A stretch of DNA of 36,932 nt from BMS3BBIN04 sp964552465 (GCA_964552465.1 CAZKGR010000029.1:1-36932); one strand, 5' to 3'; shown: positions 24,489 to 32,674, counted from the stretch's first letter. The notes: a model not told the origin generated them from the letters alone. Numbers and translations: made by a program.

Positions 24489-25745
24489 TCAGGACCTCCT
24501 CGCCATCTGCAGCGCCTTCATCGCGGCGCCTGTCGCATCCTGCAGTGTTTCCGCGACACCGAGCGGGCGGACAGCAGTGCCGACGCCGTAGTGTGCGGAC
24601 GCTTCATCTTCCTGAATGAAGAAACCGTTATCGTCCAGATTCGCGTTGATCGGCAGACCATCTGTCGCAGCGCTGGGCTGCATGCCGGTCGCGAGCACGA
24701 CCAGATCGACGGTCACGTTTTCCGTATCGCCGGTCAACGTGTTTTCGGCGGTGACGACCAGACCATCAGCGGCCTGTTCGACCTTCGCGACCTTGCCACG
24801 GTGCAGGTTGATCTTCTCGTCATCCTGCCGCGCCTGGTAGAAGTCTTCCAGACGACCGGGAGTGCGAACGTCGATGTAAAACATGTGGATGTCAGCTTCC
24901 GGCAGCTTCTCACGCAGGTATGATGCCTGCTTCAAGCTGGCCGAGCAGCACACGCCTGAGCAGAACGGCATGTGTGTTTCATCACGGCTGCCCGCGCATT
25001 GCACAAACGCCACACGCTTGATTTCCTTGCCGCTCGGCGCTTCGATCTTGCCAGCGGTCGGACCGTTCGGCGCACTCAAGCGTTCGAACATCACGTTAGT
25101 CAGAACGTCCGGGGAGGTGCCGTAACCAAGCTCGGTGAGGTTGTTCGGATCGTACGGCTTCCAACCTGTAGCCCAAGCCATTGACTTGGCGGTCAGGGTG
25201 ATTGTCTCTTCGGCCTGCGTCAGGTCAATGCCGCCTGCCGGATCAGCCTTCGCCCACTCTTCGAACTCGGCGTTGCCGATCGCGCGTTCGTCGACCATCC
25301 ACTGCGCCGGGTAGGCGTTTTCCCACGGGTAGCAGAGCGCCTTGTGCGACTTCATCCCGTAGTTGTAATCGTCTTCGAACTCGACCGGGCAACTCTCAGC
25401 CCATGCGGTATAATCGAAGCCGACCGGCTTGGTGTAGCGCGGCTTGACTTTGATCGTGGCCGAGATGCTCGGTGCATCTCCCTCGATCTTTTCGATTTCG
25501 GCGAGGGTGAAGACTTTTACGTTCGGGTTTGAACGAAGTCGTCGGTAGTTGATCTCGAGTCCGCAACTTGGCGGGCACAGCTTTGGGAAGTAATGATGGA
25601 AACGGGCGACACGTCCACCGAGCGAGGCTTCTTTCTCAACGAGGGCGACCTTCAGTCCCGCCTCCGCTGCCTCGATGGCTGTAGTGACCCCGGCGACACC
25701 ACCGCCGACCACGATGAGGTCGTAGGCGGTCTGGTCCTGGCTCAT
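24489..25745 (-). CDS. qmoA: Quinone-interacting membrane-bound oxidoreductase subunit A (HdrA-like flavoprotein)
   Basis: This 418-residue HdrA-like flavoprotein is the other soluble Qmo subunit. The FAD motif I-V-V-G-G-G-V-A-G-V lies at 11-20, then L-G-G-R-V-A-R-F-H at 42-50 and the QmoA-type C-P-P-S-C-G at 57-62. A second cysteine block, C-A-G-S-R-D-E-T-H at 250-258 and C-S-G-V-C-C at 262-267, is similar to that of QmoB, reflecting their common origin. The C-terminal half keeps L-A-T-G-M-Q-P and G-V-G-T-A-V-R-P-L-G. It has no ferredoxin domain, as expected for QmoA. ATG 25745 has GGAGG eight bases upstream. It heads the sulfur gene block, with a palindrome in its leader. Confidence 0.95.
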   Translation of the reverse strand: MSQDQTAYDLIVVGGGVAGVTTAIEAAEAGLKVALVEKEASLGGRVARFHHYFPKLCPPSCGLEINYRRLRSNPNVKVFTLAEIEKIEGDAPSISATIKVKPRYTKPVGFDYTAWAESCPVEFEDDYNYGMKSHKALCYPWENAYPAQWMVDERAIGNAEFEEWAKADPAGGIDLTQAEETITLTAKSMAWATGWKPYDPNNLTELGYGTSPDVLTNVMFERLSAPNGPTAGKIEAPSGKEIKRVAFVQCAGSRDETHMPFCSGVCCSASLKQASYLREKLPEADIHMFYIDVRTPGRLEDFYQARQDDEKINLHRGKVAKVEQAADGLVVTAENTLTGDTENVTVDLVVLATGMQPSAATDGLPINANLDDNGFFIQEDEASAHYGVGTAVRPLGVAETLQDATGAAMKALQMARRS

Positions 25746-25778
25746 GTGCCATTCCTCCAGAAAATCTGGTGAGCTTTC

Positions 25779-25792
25779 GTGAATCTATTCAC
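25779..25792. promoter_or_regulatory. Perfect palindrome in the qmoA leader, Rex-like
   Basis: GTGAAT-CT-ATTCAC lies 34-47 bases upstream of the qmoA start. Read as GTGAA-N4-TTCAC it matches the core of Rex (NADH-sensing repressor) sites, and flanking bases add partial agreement. Half of it, CTATTCAC, recurs at 25837-25844. Confidence 0.45.
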
Positions 25793-26165
25793 ACAAAGAG
25801 CTGAAAAGAAAGGCGGTAATGGTGCATACTGGCACACTATTCACCGACCTGTTACATCCTTACCGCCCATCAAAGGCACATGCAGCGCAAGTGACTCGTC
25901 AGGCGATGCCCTGAATATATCGACAGTTCCACCTCAAATACAAGTATATCTTCAGCGTTTAAGATCTAACTCTCCCGCCTGATTTTCGCATAGAACCGTC
26001 TACAGCTAAAGGTAGGCTCGGATTTTGACTCCAGTCAACCGGTTAAGGGTGGCTAACATTGCACTTTTTCAGGAGATGACTTTTAATTCTCATTGTGGTG
26101 ATTGGTCATTCCCTTGTACGACATTTTCACAAACCAATTGGCTGATTCAATGGTCCATTAGACGA
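25793..26165. other. Intergenic region upstream of qmoA
   Basis: These 370 bases hold no recognisable gene. GGCGGTAA (25812-25819) and TTACCGCC (25860-25867) form a distant inverted repeat around the second CTATTCAC copy, and the qmoA promoter should lie here. No convincing terminator of the Asp-box gene on the minus strand was found near 26100-26165. Confidence 0.5.
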
Positions 26166-28517
26166 CTATTTGACCAGCATCAGTTTGCGGGTATGGGTTT
26201 GCTCGTTGGTGTCAAGTTGCAGGAAGTAGGTGCCGGATGAGAGGGCGGATGCGTCAAACATCAGCATGTGGTCGCCGGGCATCGACAGGCCGTCATGCAG
26301 GGTCGCGACCTCACGCCCGAGCAGGTCGAACACACGCACCCGCACGTCACCCGGACGGGTCAGCGAATACCGAACAGTCGTCGCGCTGTTGAACGGGTTC
26401 GGGTAGGCGGTCAGCGTCGTGTAGGTCGCAGGCTGGAAGACCCACACATCCTCCCCGACAGCCGTCGTCGGATGGTCGAGGTACATCAAACCCATGTTTG
26501 TGTTTAGCCACAATCTGTCGCGCCATGGATCGTACTCCAACTCTGTTACCACCTCTCCCTGGTAGAATCCGGGCATCTCCAGGTACTGTTCTTCCCAGGT
26601 CCAACCATTGTCGTGAGAGGTAAATAGCACGGTGAAAATACGAGAACTACCAACCAGAAATGTATCGGCGGGTGTAGAAACCACATCCCAGTCAAAAAAA
26701 ACGGTTCCAATGTGGGAGTGGATTTCACCACGTTGTTGCCATATCCCTCCCAGTTCCCCAATGGGGAGATAGCTCCAACAACTTTCTCCCGCACGAACTA
26801 ACAACGTATCTCCGATGGCGAGAATTGGTGATACCATCCCGTAAAAGTCATCCGGCTCCGGAAACCCCAGACCCTCCCAAGTTTCTCCAAAATCACTTGA
26901 ACGCATCAGATCAGCCTGATCTCCGTAGGGCACGGTGTACAGGTCTGTCCCCGCTGTCATCAAGGAGTACGGAAAAGTGAAATCGAGATCATGATGTTGC
27001 CATGTCACCCCCAGATCAAAGGAAACATCTACACTCGCCCCGTCAGCGCACCCTACCAGCACCAGCCCAAGGTCAGTCTCGACTGAAGTGAGATTAAATG
27101 CACCTTCAAAACCACAATCTATCTGTTCCCAGCTTGAACCATCGTCCTCGGAATAGACAATTATTTGCTCACGCTCCAGTGTCCATAAATCCCGGGTCCT
27201 GACAGAGGTGAGCAGCATCTCATCAGTGAAATTGACCGGATATCTCCAAGCCTCAAGGTCCTGATGATTGCCAAATTCAGGTATGGGTTGGAACACTGTG
27301 GCATCGTCAATAGCATAGAAAAGCCCGGTTCCCCGATAGCCATTCAGCACTCCCCCTTCAGCAGCAATCAAAGCGAGATCATAATAGCTGTCAATTGAGA
27401 TCCCTATAGGTGGTGAAGGTACCTGATGCCAGGTTTCACCAAAATCTGTCGAACGCCAGAGCCCCATATTGATGAGACAGATATAGATGTGACCACTGTG
27501 TGGATTACGGTAGAATGTTTCAATTGGAGTTGGCCGCTCAGGCAAACCACGGAGTAGACGGTGCCAGGTTTGTCCACCATCCTCGGATTCCCAGACTCCA
27601 GTTTCCCAATGTCCCCCGGTCAGCAAACGACCGGGAACTTCAGGTACTGCTTGAATTTGCATTGTATTCATCCCAGCAGGGAAACCTTCTGATCCCAGGC
27701 TTTCCCAGGTCGCACCCAGGTCGGAAGAGTGCAAGAAAGGAGAATATGGGAAGTATCCAGCACTCCACGCCGTGGCTGCGTAAACATGATCGTCATGACC
27801 ACGGCAAAGGTCGGTTATAAAACCGTCATCCACGCCTGTTAAATCTACCATATCTGTCAGAAGCGACCAGGTCCAGCCACCGTCATAACTGCCTATTACA
27901 CCGCCTTCTACCGGGCTCCAGCTACCGTACATGAAAATTACATCTGGGTCGTGTTCATCGAAAGTGGCACCATTCAAGCCCTGGTGAAGAGGACCAACAT
28001 CGATGACATCCCAGGTCTGACCATCATCATAGCTGATTGCAAAGCCATCTTCACGTGAATAATAAATTCGATCGGAAAGCACGATGGCTGGATCCCAGAA
28101 AATCATATTCTCTATCGAATCCGGCCAGAATTCAGTAACTATATCCTGGAAGGAGGACCAGGTTATCCCGCCATCAAGTGTGTGAAATTGTTGGCTCGGC
28201 ATGGATTGGCCATCACCATGATGGATGTTGATGATCATGGTATCAGCGGCAGCGCCAACAGAAACGAAATCACAGAACGGCACCTGTAGAATAACTGGTT
28301 CTTCAGTAATTCGGTCGTTAATTTGAGTCCAGTTCAACCCGCTATCATTCGTCAACCAAATTCCCGCCTTGTTATACATATTTACCATGATACGATTGCC
28401 AGATGAGTCTGAGGAGATAAAGGCTGGTGATGGGGTGCCATGGATAGAGGGTTGCCACTCTGCGTGGACAATACCAAGCAGCAGTGATGCAAGCGTAATC
28501 AGCACTATGGATCGCAT
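26166..28517 (-). CDS. Secreted Asp-box (BNR-like) beta-propeller protein with T9SS-type sorting domain
   Basis: The 783-residue protein has a signal peptide ending G-I-V-H-A. It carries about eleven Asp-box motifs (S-x-D-x-G-x-T-W), for example S-N-D-S-G-L-N-W, S-Y-D-D-G-Q-T-W, S-S-D-L-G-A-T-W, S-E-D-G-G-Q-T-W and S-H-D-N-G-W-T-W. Such repeats build sialidase- or Ycf48/VPS10-like propellers. The catalytic Arg triad and Tyr of sialidases could not be recognised, so enzyme activity is not claimed. The C-terminal 85 residues are a sorting domain (YPNPFN, V-F-D-L-L-G-R-E-V, L-S-S-G-T-Y-F, R-K-L-M-L-V-K). ATG 28517 has GGAGG five bases upstream. The small exported protein gene upstream is separated by a terminator. 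Confidence 0.88.
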   Translation of the reverse strand: MRSIVLITLASLLLGIVHAEWQPSIHGTPSPAFISSDSSGNRIMVNMYNKAGIWLTNDSGLNWTQINDRITEEPVILQVPFCDFVSVGAAADTMIINIHHGDGQSMPSQQFHTLDGGITWSSFQDIVTEFWPDSIENMIFWDPAIVLSDRIYYSREDGFAISYDDGQTWDVIDVGPLHQGLNGATFDEHDPDVIFMYGSWSPVEGGVIGSYDGGWTWSLLTDMVDLTGVDDGFITDLCRGHDDHVYAATAWSAGYFPYSPFLHSSDLGATWESLGSEGFPAGMNTMQIQAVPEVPGRLLTGGHWETGVWESEDGGQTWHRLLRGLPERPTPIETFYRNPHSGHIYICLINMGLWRSTDFGETWHQVPSPPIGISIDSYYDLALIAAEGGVLNGYRGTGLFYAIDDATVFQPIPEFGNHQDLEAWRYPVNFTDEMLLTSVRTRDLWTLEREQIIVYSEDDGSSWEQIDCGFEGAFNLTSVETDLGLVLVGCADGASVDVSFDLGVTWQHHDLDFTFPYSLMTAGTDLYTVPYGDQADLMRSSDFGETWEGLGFPEPDDFYGMVSPILAIGDTLLVRAGESCWSYLPIGELGGIWQQRGEIHSHIGTVFFDWDVVSTPADTFLVGSSRIFTVLFTSHDNGWTWEEQYLEMPGFYQGEVVTELEYDPWRDRLWLNTNMGLMYLDHPTTAVGEDVWVFQPATYTTLTAYPNPFNSATTVRYSLTRPGDVRVRVFDLLGREVATLHDGLSMPGDHMLMFDASALSSGTYFLQLDTNEQTHTRKLMLVK

Positions 28518-28530
28518 TGAAGCCTCCACT

Positions 28531-28566
28531 GAAAAGTAAAGGCGGCAGGTTGAATAACCCGCCGCC
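28531..28566 (-). terminator. Terminator between the small exported protein gene and the Asp-box gene
   Basis: On the minus strand GGCGGCGGGTT/AACCTGCCGCC with loop ATTC is followed by TTTACTTTT. It lies 18 bases past the upstream stop, directly before the ribosome binding site of the next gene. Confidence 0.85.
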
Positions 28567-28584
28567 CAACTGATATACTGCTAA

Positions 28585-28992
28585 TTAGTCTTCATCGATC
28601 ACAAGATCGAAAAAGGCGGTGCCATCTTCCCTGTCAATGTGCCACCAAATCGAGAACTCGCTGCCATCACTACTGTCCTCCTGAAGATTCGGCCATGGAT
28701 ACCTCTCTACCCAACCCGAGTAAGGTCCTCGTGCATGTACGCCAGAGACGGTAGAGATGCTGACTTTATACTCACCGCTGCCGTTAGTATGAGTGTAGCT
28801 TGGTGAGAAATCGATCGGAATCGGAGTGTCAGTCGAATCCTTGAACCAGGGGATGTCCTCACTTACGGGAGGGTCTCCACCTCCGACATCTATATGATCA
28901 GTGTGAAGGTGCTGTGCCATAACTGGCACAGGTGCGAATGCGATCAACCACAGGGCAATAAGCATTCCGGTTAACAGAAACGTTCTCTTCAT
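28585..28992 (-). CDS. Small exported protein of unknown function
   Basis: The 135-residue product has a signal peptide (M-K-R-T-F-L-L-T-G-M-L ... V-M-A-Q) and a short mature part of about 105 residues. The mature part is rich in Asp, Ser, Gly, Pro and His and starts H-L-H-T-D-H-I-D-V-G-G-G-D. Strands such as G-E-Y-K-V-S-I-S-T-V-S-G-V and F-S-I-W-W-H-I-D suggest a compact beta fold. It has no cysteine in the mature part, no sorting domain and no family was recognised. ATG 28992 has GGAGG five bases upstream, and the longer frame before it lacks such a site. It sits just ahead of the Asp-box protein gene on the same strand, but a terminator between them argues against strict co-transcription. 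Confidence 0.65.
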   Translation of the reverse strand: MKRTFLLTGMLIALWLIAFAPVPVMAQHLHTDHIDVGGGDPPVSEDIPWFKDSTDTPIPIDFSPSYTHTNGSGEYKVSISTVSGVHARGPYSGWVERYPWPNLQEDSSDGSEFSIWWHIDREDGTAFFDLVIDED

Positions 28993-29376
28993 AACATCCT
29001 CCATAGTGCTTCTACTGCAGATTCGCGTGCCCATCACACGATGGTCACATGCGTACTTCCATAGGCGCCTACCAGTATTTAACATGAAAGCTCTTTTCGG
29101 GAAACGCAACAACCTTCTCGATTATTGGACAATTAGTTAGAGTTAGGAGAGGCCAACGCCAAAAAAACTAACAAAAGAGCACGGCGTTCACACACCGTGC
29201 TAGAGATAACCGTCCACTGTCTTGCTGTACTTACGTAGCCATAACACACGCAGCTATTGCCATTTACAACGCACGCCGCACCTGGATAAGGTCGACTGCG
29301 CTCAACTTGGTTGTGCCACCCAACTTGACGTGGCAACTCGTGTCATCATACCCAGAACAACATTGTATTTACTGGG
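28993..29376 (-). other. Intergenic stretch with terminator of the nusB-phosphoesterase unit
   Basis: On the minus strand AGCACGG/CCGTGCT (29178-29201) is followed by CTTTTGTTAGTTTTTTT (down to 29161), a plausible terminator though 175 bases past the phosphoesterase stop. The remaining sequence shows no ORF, tRNA or repeat that could be recognised; the promoter of the small exported protein gene must lie near 29000-29150. Confidence 0.6.
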
Positions 29377-30051
29377 TTATCTACCGACAACCAACCGTTC
29401 GGCGAGGAAGGGTGGCAGGCCTTCGAGGATGATCGCGTCCTTGGCGCCGTAGACATCGTATTCGACACGTTCGAAACGGCGTTCGCCGGTGTTGCTGTCG
29501 AAGATGACGTAGGAAGCGCGTGGGTCGCCGTCGCGGGGTTGTCCGGCGCTGCCAACGTTTACGATGCGACCGTTACGTGTGGTATAGTCAAACGGGACGT
29601 GGGTATGGCCAACGAAAACCGTTCCCGCTTCTGCCTTCTCCATCGCGCGCTGGGCATCATGCTTGGAGAAGATGTAGGACCACTGTGCTGGATTTACCGG
29701 GCTTGCATGTACGAACTGAATATCTTCCATAACTTTGCTTAACGGGCGGGCTTGCAGCCAGCGGATGTTGTCGGAGGATAGTTTCTCACGTGTCCAGATT
29801 ACGGCGCGGTGTGCGTGCTCGTTGAACGCCGAGATGTCCATCAGGTTAATCGCGGCATGGTCGTGATTACCGGCAATCACGACATCACAGGTTTCCCGAA
29901 CCTTGTCGACCACCTGGTTGGGGAAAGCACCGTATCCGACCAAATCACCAAGGCAGATAATCCGATCAACTTTCTGCTGTTCGATATCTTCGAGGACCCG
30001 GTTGAGTGCGTGCAGGTTGGCGTGCACATCCGAGAAGATTGCGTATTTCAC
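29377..30051 (-). CDS. YfcE/YodB-like metallophosphoesterase
   Basis: The 224-residue protein has all the metal-binding blocks of the calcineurin-like phosphoesterases: F-S-D-V-H-A-N (Asp8, His10), L-G-D-L-V-G-Y-G (Asp36), G-N-H-D-H (Asn62, His63), F-V-H-A-S (His115) and G-H-T-H-V-P (His149, His151). The V-G-Y-G-A-x-P-N variant and the G-S-A-G-Q-P-R-D segment place it in the sub-family of DNA-repair-unrelated bacterial phosphodiesterases close to YfcE. The substrate is unknown. The start ATG overlaps the nusB stop (ATGA), so it is translated from the nusB message. Length fits the family. Confidence 0.92.
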   Translation of the reverse strand: MKYAIFSDVHANLHALNRVLEDIEQQKVDRIICLGDLVGYGAFPNQVVDKVRETCDVVIAGNHDHAAINLMDISAFNEHAHRAVIWTREKLSSDNIRWLQARPLSKVMEDIQFVHASPVNPAQWSYIFSKHDAQRAMEKAEAGTVFVGHTHVPFDYTTRNGRIVNVGSAGQPRDGDPRASYVIFDSNTGERRFERVEYDVYGAKDAIILEGLPPFLAERLVVGR

Positions 30052-30578
30052 CCCTTCGCCTCCTCTGTGCCTTTCCCGTTTCCTTCATTCTCTTTTGAGG
30101 GCTGTTTGTCCTGTTTTGAACTGGATTCCTGCTTAAGGCCTTCAGCGCGTTTCTGATGGAGGATTTCCTGCTCATGGTCGAGAAATATTGCGTCGAGCAG
30201 CCCGTTAATGAACCGTCCCGATTGGTCCGTGCTGAAATTCTTACCGAGTTCGATGGCTTCGTTGATGGTGACTTTTGGTGGGATATCGGCCATGTGGAAC
30301 AGTTCGCACAGTGCCATGCGCAGGATGAGATGGTCGATCAGAGCGATACGGTCGAGGTTCCAACGCTCGGACTTGGAGCCGATCAGTTCATCCATGCGCT
30401 TGCTGTAGCGGTGGGTGTCATGAACCAGGCGCTGAACAAATTCACGGTGCCGTTGGTCGCCGCCATCCATCATCTGGAGTGCGTCGGACGGGTCCTGTTC
30501 CGAGATTTCCACAGCGTACAGCACTTGTAACGCGATGGTTCGCGCATCCTTACGCGTTTTTGGTCCGGCGATGTCCAT
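30048..30578 (-). CDS. nusB: Transcription antitermination protein NusB
   Basis: The 176-residue protein starts R-K-D-A-R-T-I-A-L-Q-V-L-Y-A-V-E, the Arg-rich RNA-binding helix of NusB. It goes on with W-N-L-D-R-I-A-L-I-D-H-L-I-L-R-M-A-L-C-E-L near 73-93 and P-P-K-V-T-I-N-E-A-I-E-L-G-K-N-F-S and G-R-F-I-N-G-L-L-D, the conserved NusB core. With NusE (S10) it binds boxA in rRNA leaders and prevents early termination. After about residue 140 there is a Lys/Glu/Gln/Ser-rich, probably disordered tail of some 35 residues beyond the usual end. It is co-transcribed with the overlapping phosphoesterase gene. The ribosome binding site AGGAC lies ten bases upstream. Confidence 0.93.
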   Translation of the reverse strand: MDIAGPKTRKDARTIALQVLYAVEISEQDPSDALQMMDGGDQRHREFVQRLVHDTHRYSKRMDELIGSKSERWNLDRIALIDHLILRMALCELFHMADIPPKVTINEAIELGKNFSTDQSGRFINGLLDAIFLDHEQEILHQKRAEGLKQESSSKQDKQPSKENEGNGKGTEEAKG

Positions 30579-30890
30579 CGAGTATATCGTCCTGCCGTCA
30601 GTAGTTGCAGATCATGCGATGCCGGGGTTTGAAAGAACGTGCCTCCGGATGAATCGTATAAGATAGGGCGAGAATCTTGTGTGCGCTAGGATTTGCGGGG
30701 AGAAGTGGGATCTGTGTTGTAGCCCGACAGCTTTGCTGTGTCTTTGAGGTGGATCATTCTCCAAAGAGGACACCTACAGCAGAAAGTGTCTCCGACCAAC
30801 TCAACAAAAGAGGCACTCGCGTATCGCAAATGCCCCTGTAGTACTGATAAGAAAGGACGCTTACGGAGTAAGTGTCCCTGATCAATTCGG
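30579..30890. repeat. Intergenic region with a cluster of small hairpins
   Basis: The 312 bases between ilvE and nusB hold no ORF. Between 30718 and 30790 several short inverted repeats follow one another: ACAGC-TTT-GCTGT (30727-30739), CTTTG/CAAAG (30742-30766) and GACAC/GTGTC (30769-30790). The block starts with GTAGCCC, as do palindromic repeats elsewhere in the window, and may be a repeat-derived structured element. Confidence 0.4.
30851..30877 (-). terminator. Terminator of ilvE
   Basis: On the minus strand GGACACTTAC/GTAAGCGTCC (one wobble pair) with loop TCC is followed by TTTCTT, about 14 bases past the ilvE stop. Confidence 0.75.
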
Positions 30891-31895
30891 TCAGTCGATA
30901 TCGACGAATGTCAGCCAGTCGTATTCGTCTGCTGTGCGGCCATCGATGCGATCGAAATATGCGTCCTGCATCGCTTTCGCGACGGGACCGCGTTTGCCTT
31001 CACCGACCTTGATCTGGTCAATAGAACGGATCGGCGTAACTTCGGACGCTGTCCCGGTGAAGAAGACCTCGTCCGCGATGTAGAGCATCTCACGCGGAAT
31101 CATCTGCTCGTGAATTTCCATACCCATTTCACTGGCAAGCGTCATTATCGTGTGACGGGTGATGCCCGGCAGCACGCTAGCACCTAGCGGCGTCGTAATC
31201 ATCTGGTCCTTGCCACCCTTGCCCCGACCGTGATAGATGACAAACAGGTTCTCGCCTGAACCTTCGGACACGTAACCATCAGTGCTCAACGCGATTCCTT
31301 CGACGTATCCATTCTCTAGCGCGTCCATCTTGATGAGCTGGCTGTTCATGTAATTCGCACCGGTTTTGGCTAACGCAGGGAGCGTATTTGGCGCGAAACG
31401 GTTCCAGTTTGAGACGCAGACATCGACGCCCTGCTCCAGCGCTTCCGGACCGAGGTATTTACCCCACTGCCAGGTCATGATCGTTATGTCCACCGGGCAC
31501 GGACGCGGGTCCACACCGAGACTACCGTATCCACGATAGACTAATGGCCTTATATATGCGTCTTTGTCACCGTTCGCCTGCAACGTCTCGATACAGCCTT
31601 GAATCATCTCATCGACGGTGAATTTCAAGCGGGCGTCGTTAACCTTGCGTTCGCGCAGTGGAGCTTCATCTGGCGTCATACGGTAGATTTTTGCAGAATC
31701 GTAGAGTCGCCGAATGTGATCCTGAAGGCGGAAGACAACACTCTTTCCGTCTGTGGATTCGCGGTGATACATGCGAATACCTTCGAACACGCTCGTGCCA
31801 TAGTGGGCAACGTGAGCACCAACATGGAGAGTGGCATCATTCCAGTCCACCAGCTTACCGTTCATCCAGATTTTACCGCTGCCGTCGAAGCCCAT
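30891..31895 (-). CDS. ilvE: Branched-chain amino acid aminotransferase
   Basis: The 334-residue, PLP-dependent class IV aminotransferase makes or degrades leucine, isoleucine and valine by transfer to 2-oxoglutarate. It opens with I-W-M-N-G-K-L-V-D-W-N-D-A-T-L-H-V, then H-Y-G-T-S-V-F-E-G-I-R at 31-41. The PLP lysine is Lys177 in L-P-A-L-A-K-T-G-A-N-Y. The G-Y-V-S-E-G-S-G-E-N-L-F block at 207-218 and F-F-T-G-T-A-S-E-V-T-P-I-R-S complete the active site. A separate lyase or D-amino-acid transaminase is excluded by these motifs. ATG 31895 has AGGGGAG six bases upstream. The next gene upstream ends 111 bases away on the same strand. Length is at the long end for IlvE (large form). Confidence 0.94.
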   Translation of the reverse strand: MGFDGSGKIWMNGKLVDWNDATLHVGAHVAHYGTSVFEGIRMYHRESTDGKSVVFRLQDHIRRLYDSAKIYRMTPDEAPLRERKVNDARLKFTVDEMIQGCIETLQANGDKDAYIRPLVYRGYGSLGVDPRPCPVDITIMTWQWGKYLGPEALEQGVDVCVSNWNRFAPNTLPALAKTGANYMNSQLIKMDALENGYVEGIALSTDGYVSEGSGENLFVIYHGRGKGGKDQMITTPLGASVLPGITRHTIMTLASEMGMEIHEQMIPREMLYIADEVFFTGTASEVTPIRSIDQIKVGEGKRGPVAKAMQDAYFDRIDGRTADEYDWLTFVDID

Positions 31896-32006
31896 GCTGC
31901 TCCCCTTAAACAGTTGATGTAGTTGTCGTGGTTGATTTCACAAAGATGATTGGAGAATTGCTTCAGGGCAAGTTCCGCTCGCCTGAGTACGTCACCTCAA
32001 GCGGCG

Positions 32007-32636
32007 TCATCCAATCTCAGACCGCCATTCGATCTCCAGAAACTCAGGAGGATTAGGCGGAGATGGTGTTTCCTGGTATTCAACACCCATTTGACGCTGG
32101 AGTAATGCCCGGATGGTTCCACGGTGAGCGATAACAACGAACTTTTTCCCATCCCAGAGTTGGATGCCATGTTCGATTGCAGCGATGGCGCGTTCTCGGA
32201 AGACAGTTAAGGTTTCCCCGCCCGGCGGCGCCCAATCCTCATATGTCCACAGGGGACGGTTGGGATCGTCTTTTACATTCTGCCAATCGTTCGGATCATT
32301 CCCCAACTCAGCATACATTCGACCGGTCCACTCTCCGTAATTCCGTTCACGCAGACCGTGGTGGTACTCAACCGGAAGGTTCAACGCCTGGTTTGCATAG
32401 TTCGCTGTCTGTTTCGCACGCGTCAGGTCGCTGCACAGGATTGCTATGGGCTTGTCGGCATTATTGATTGCTTTGGCGTCATCCGAGAAGAACTTTATTT
32501 TTATCTGACGCCCGAGCTCGTACGCCTGATCCACTCCTTCGCTGGTCAACTCGACGTCATTCCGCCATCCTGAGATCCACTTCTCGGCGTTGGCGGTAGT
32601 TTCAGCGTGCCGTGCTAATAGAATCGAGGTCGCCAT
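32007..32636 (-). CDS. Histidine phosphatase / phosphoglycerate mutase family protein
   Basis: The 209-residue protein has the catalytic histidine at His10 in L-L-A-R-H-A-E-T-T-A-N, the second Arg in L-T-R-A-K-Q-T (Arg73), the acid/base Glu97 in L-R-E-R-N-Y-G-E-W-T-G and His171 in V-I-A-H-R-G-T. R-N-Y-G-E-W and W-x-x-P-P-G-G-E-T resemble cofactor-dependent phosphoglycerate mutase (GpmA). The R-H-A rather than R-H-G and the A-H-R-G rather than S-H-G/A-H-G, and a length below the 230-250 of GpmA, leave a broad-specificity phosphatase open. No strong ribosome binding site precedes ATG 32636; translation may be coupled to the lipoprotein gene 38 bases upstream. Confidence 0.8.
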   Translation of the reverse strand: MATSILLARHAETTANAEKWISGWRNDVELTSEGVDQAYELGRQIKIKFFSDDAKAINNADKPIAILCSDLTRAKQTANYANQALNLPVEYHHGLRERNYGEWTGRMYAELGNDPNDWQNVKDDPNRPLWTYEDWAPPGGETLTVFRERAIAAIEHGIQLWDGKKFVVIAHRGTIRALLQRQMGVEYQETPSPPNPPEFLEIEWRSEIG

Positions 32637-32674
32637 GATCTGATAACAAGCCTTGTTAGACTTTGATTCCAGTG

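Noticed and set aside
26166..28517. Asp-box protein as an active sialidase
   Set aside because: The number of Asp-boxes fits, but the catalytic arginines and F/Y-R-I-P motif were not found; many non-enzymatic propellers carry these boxes.
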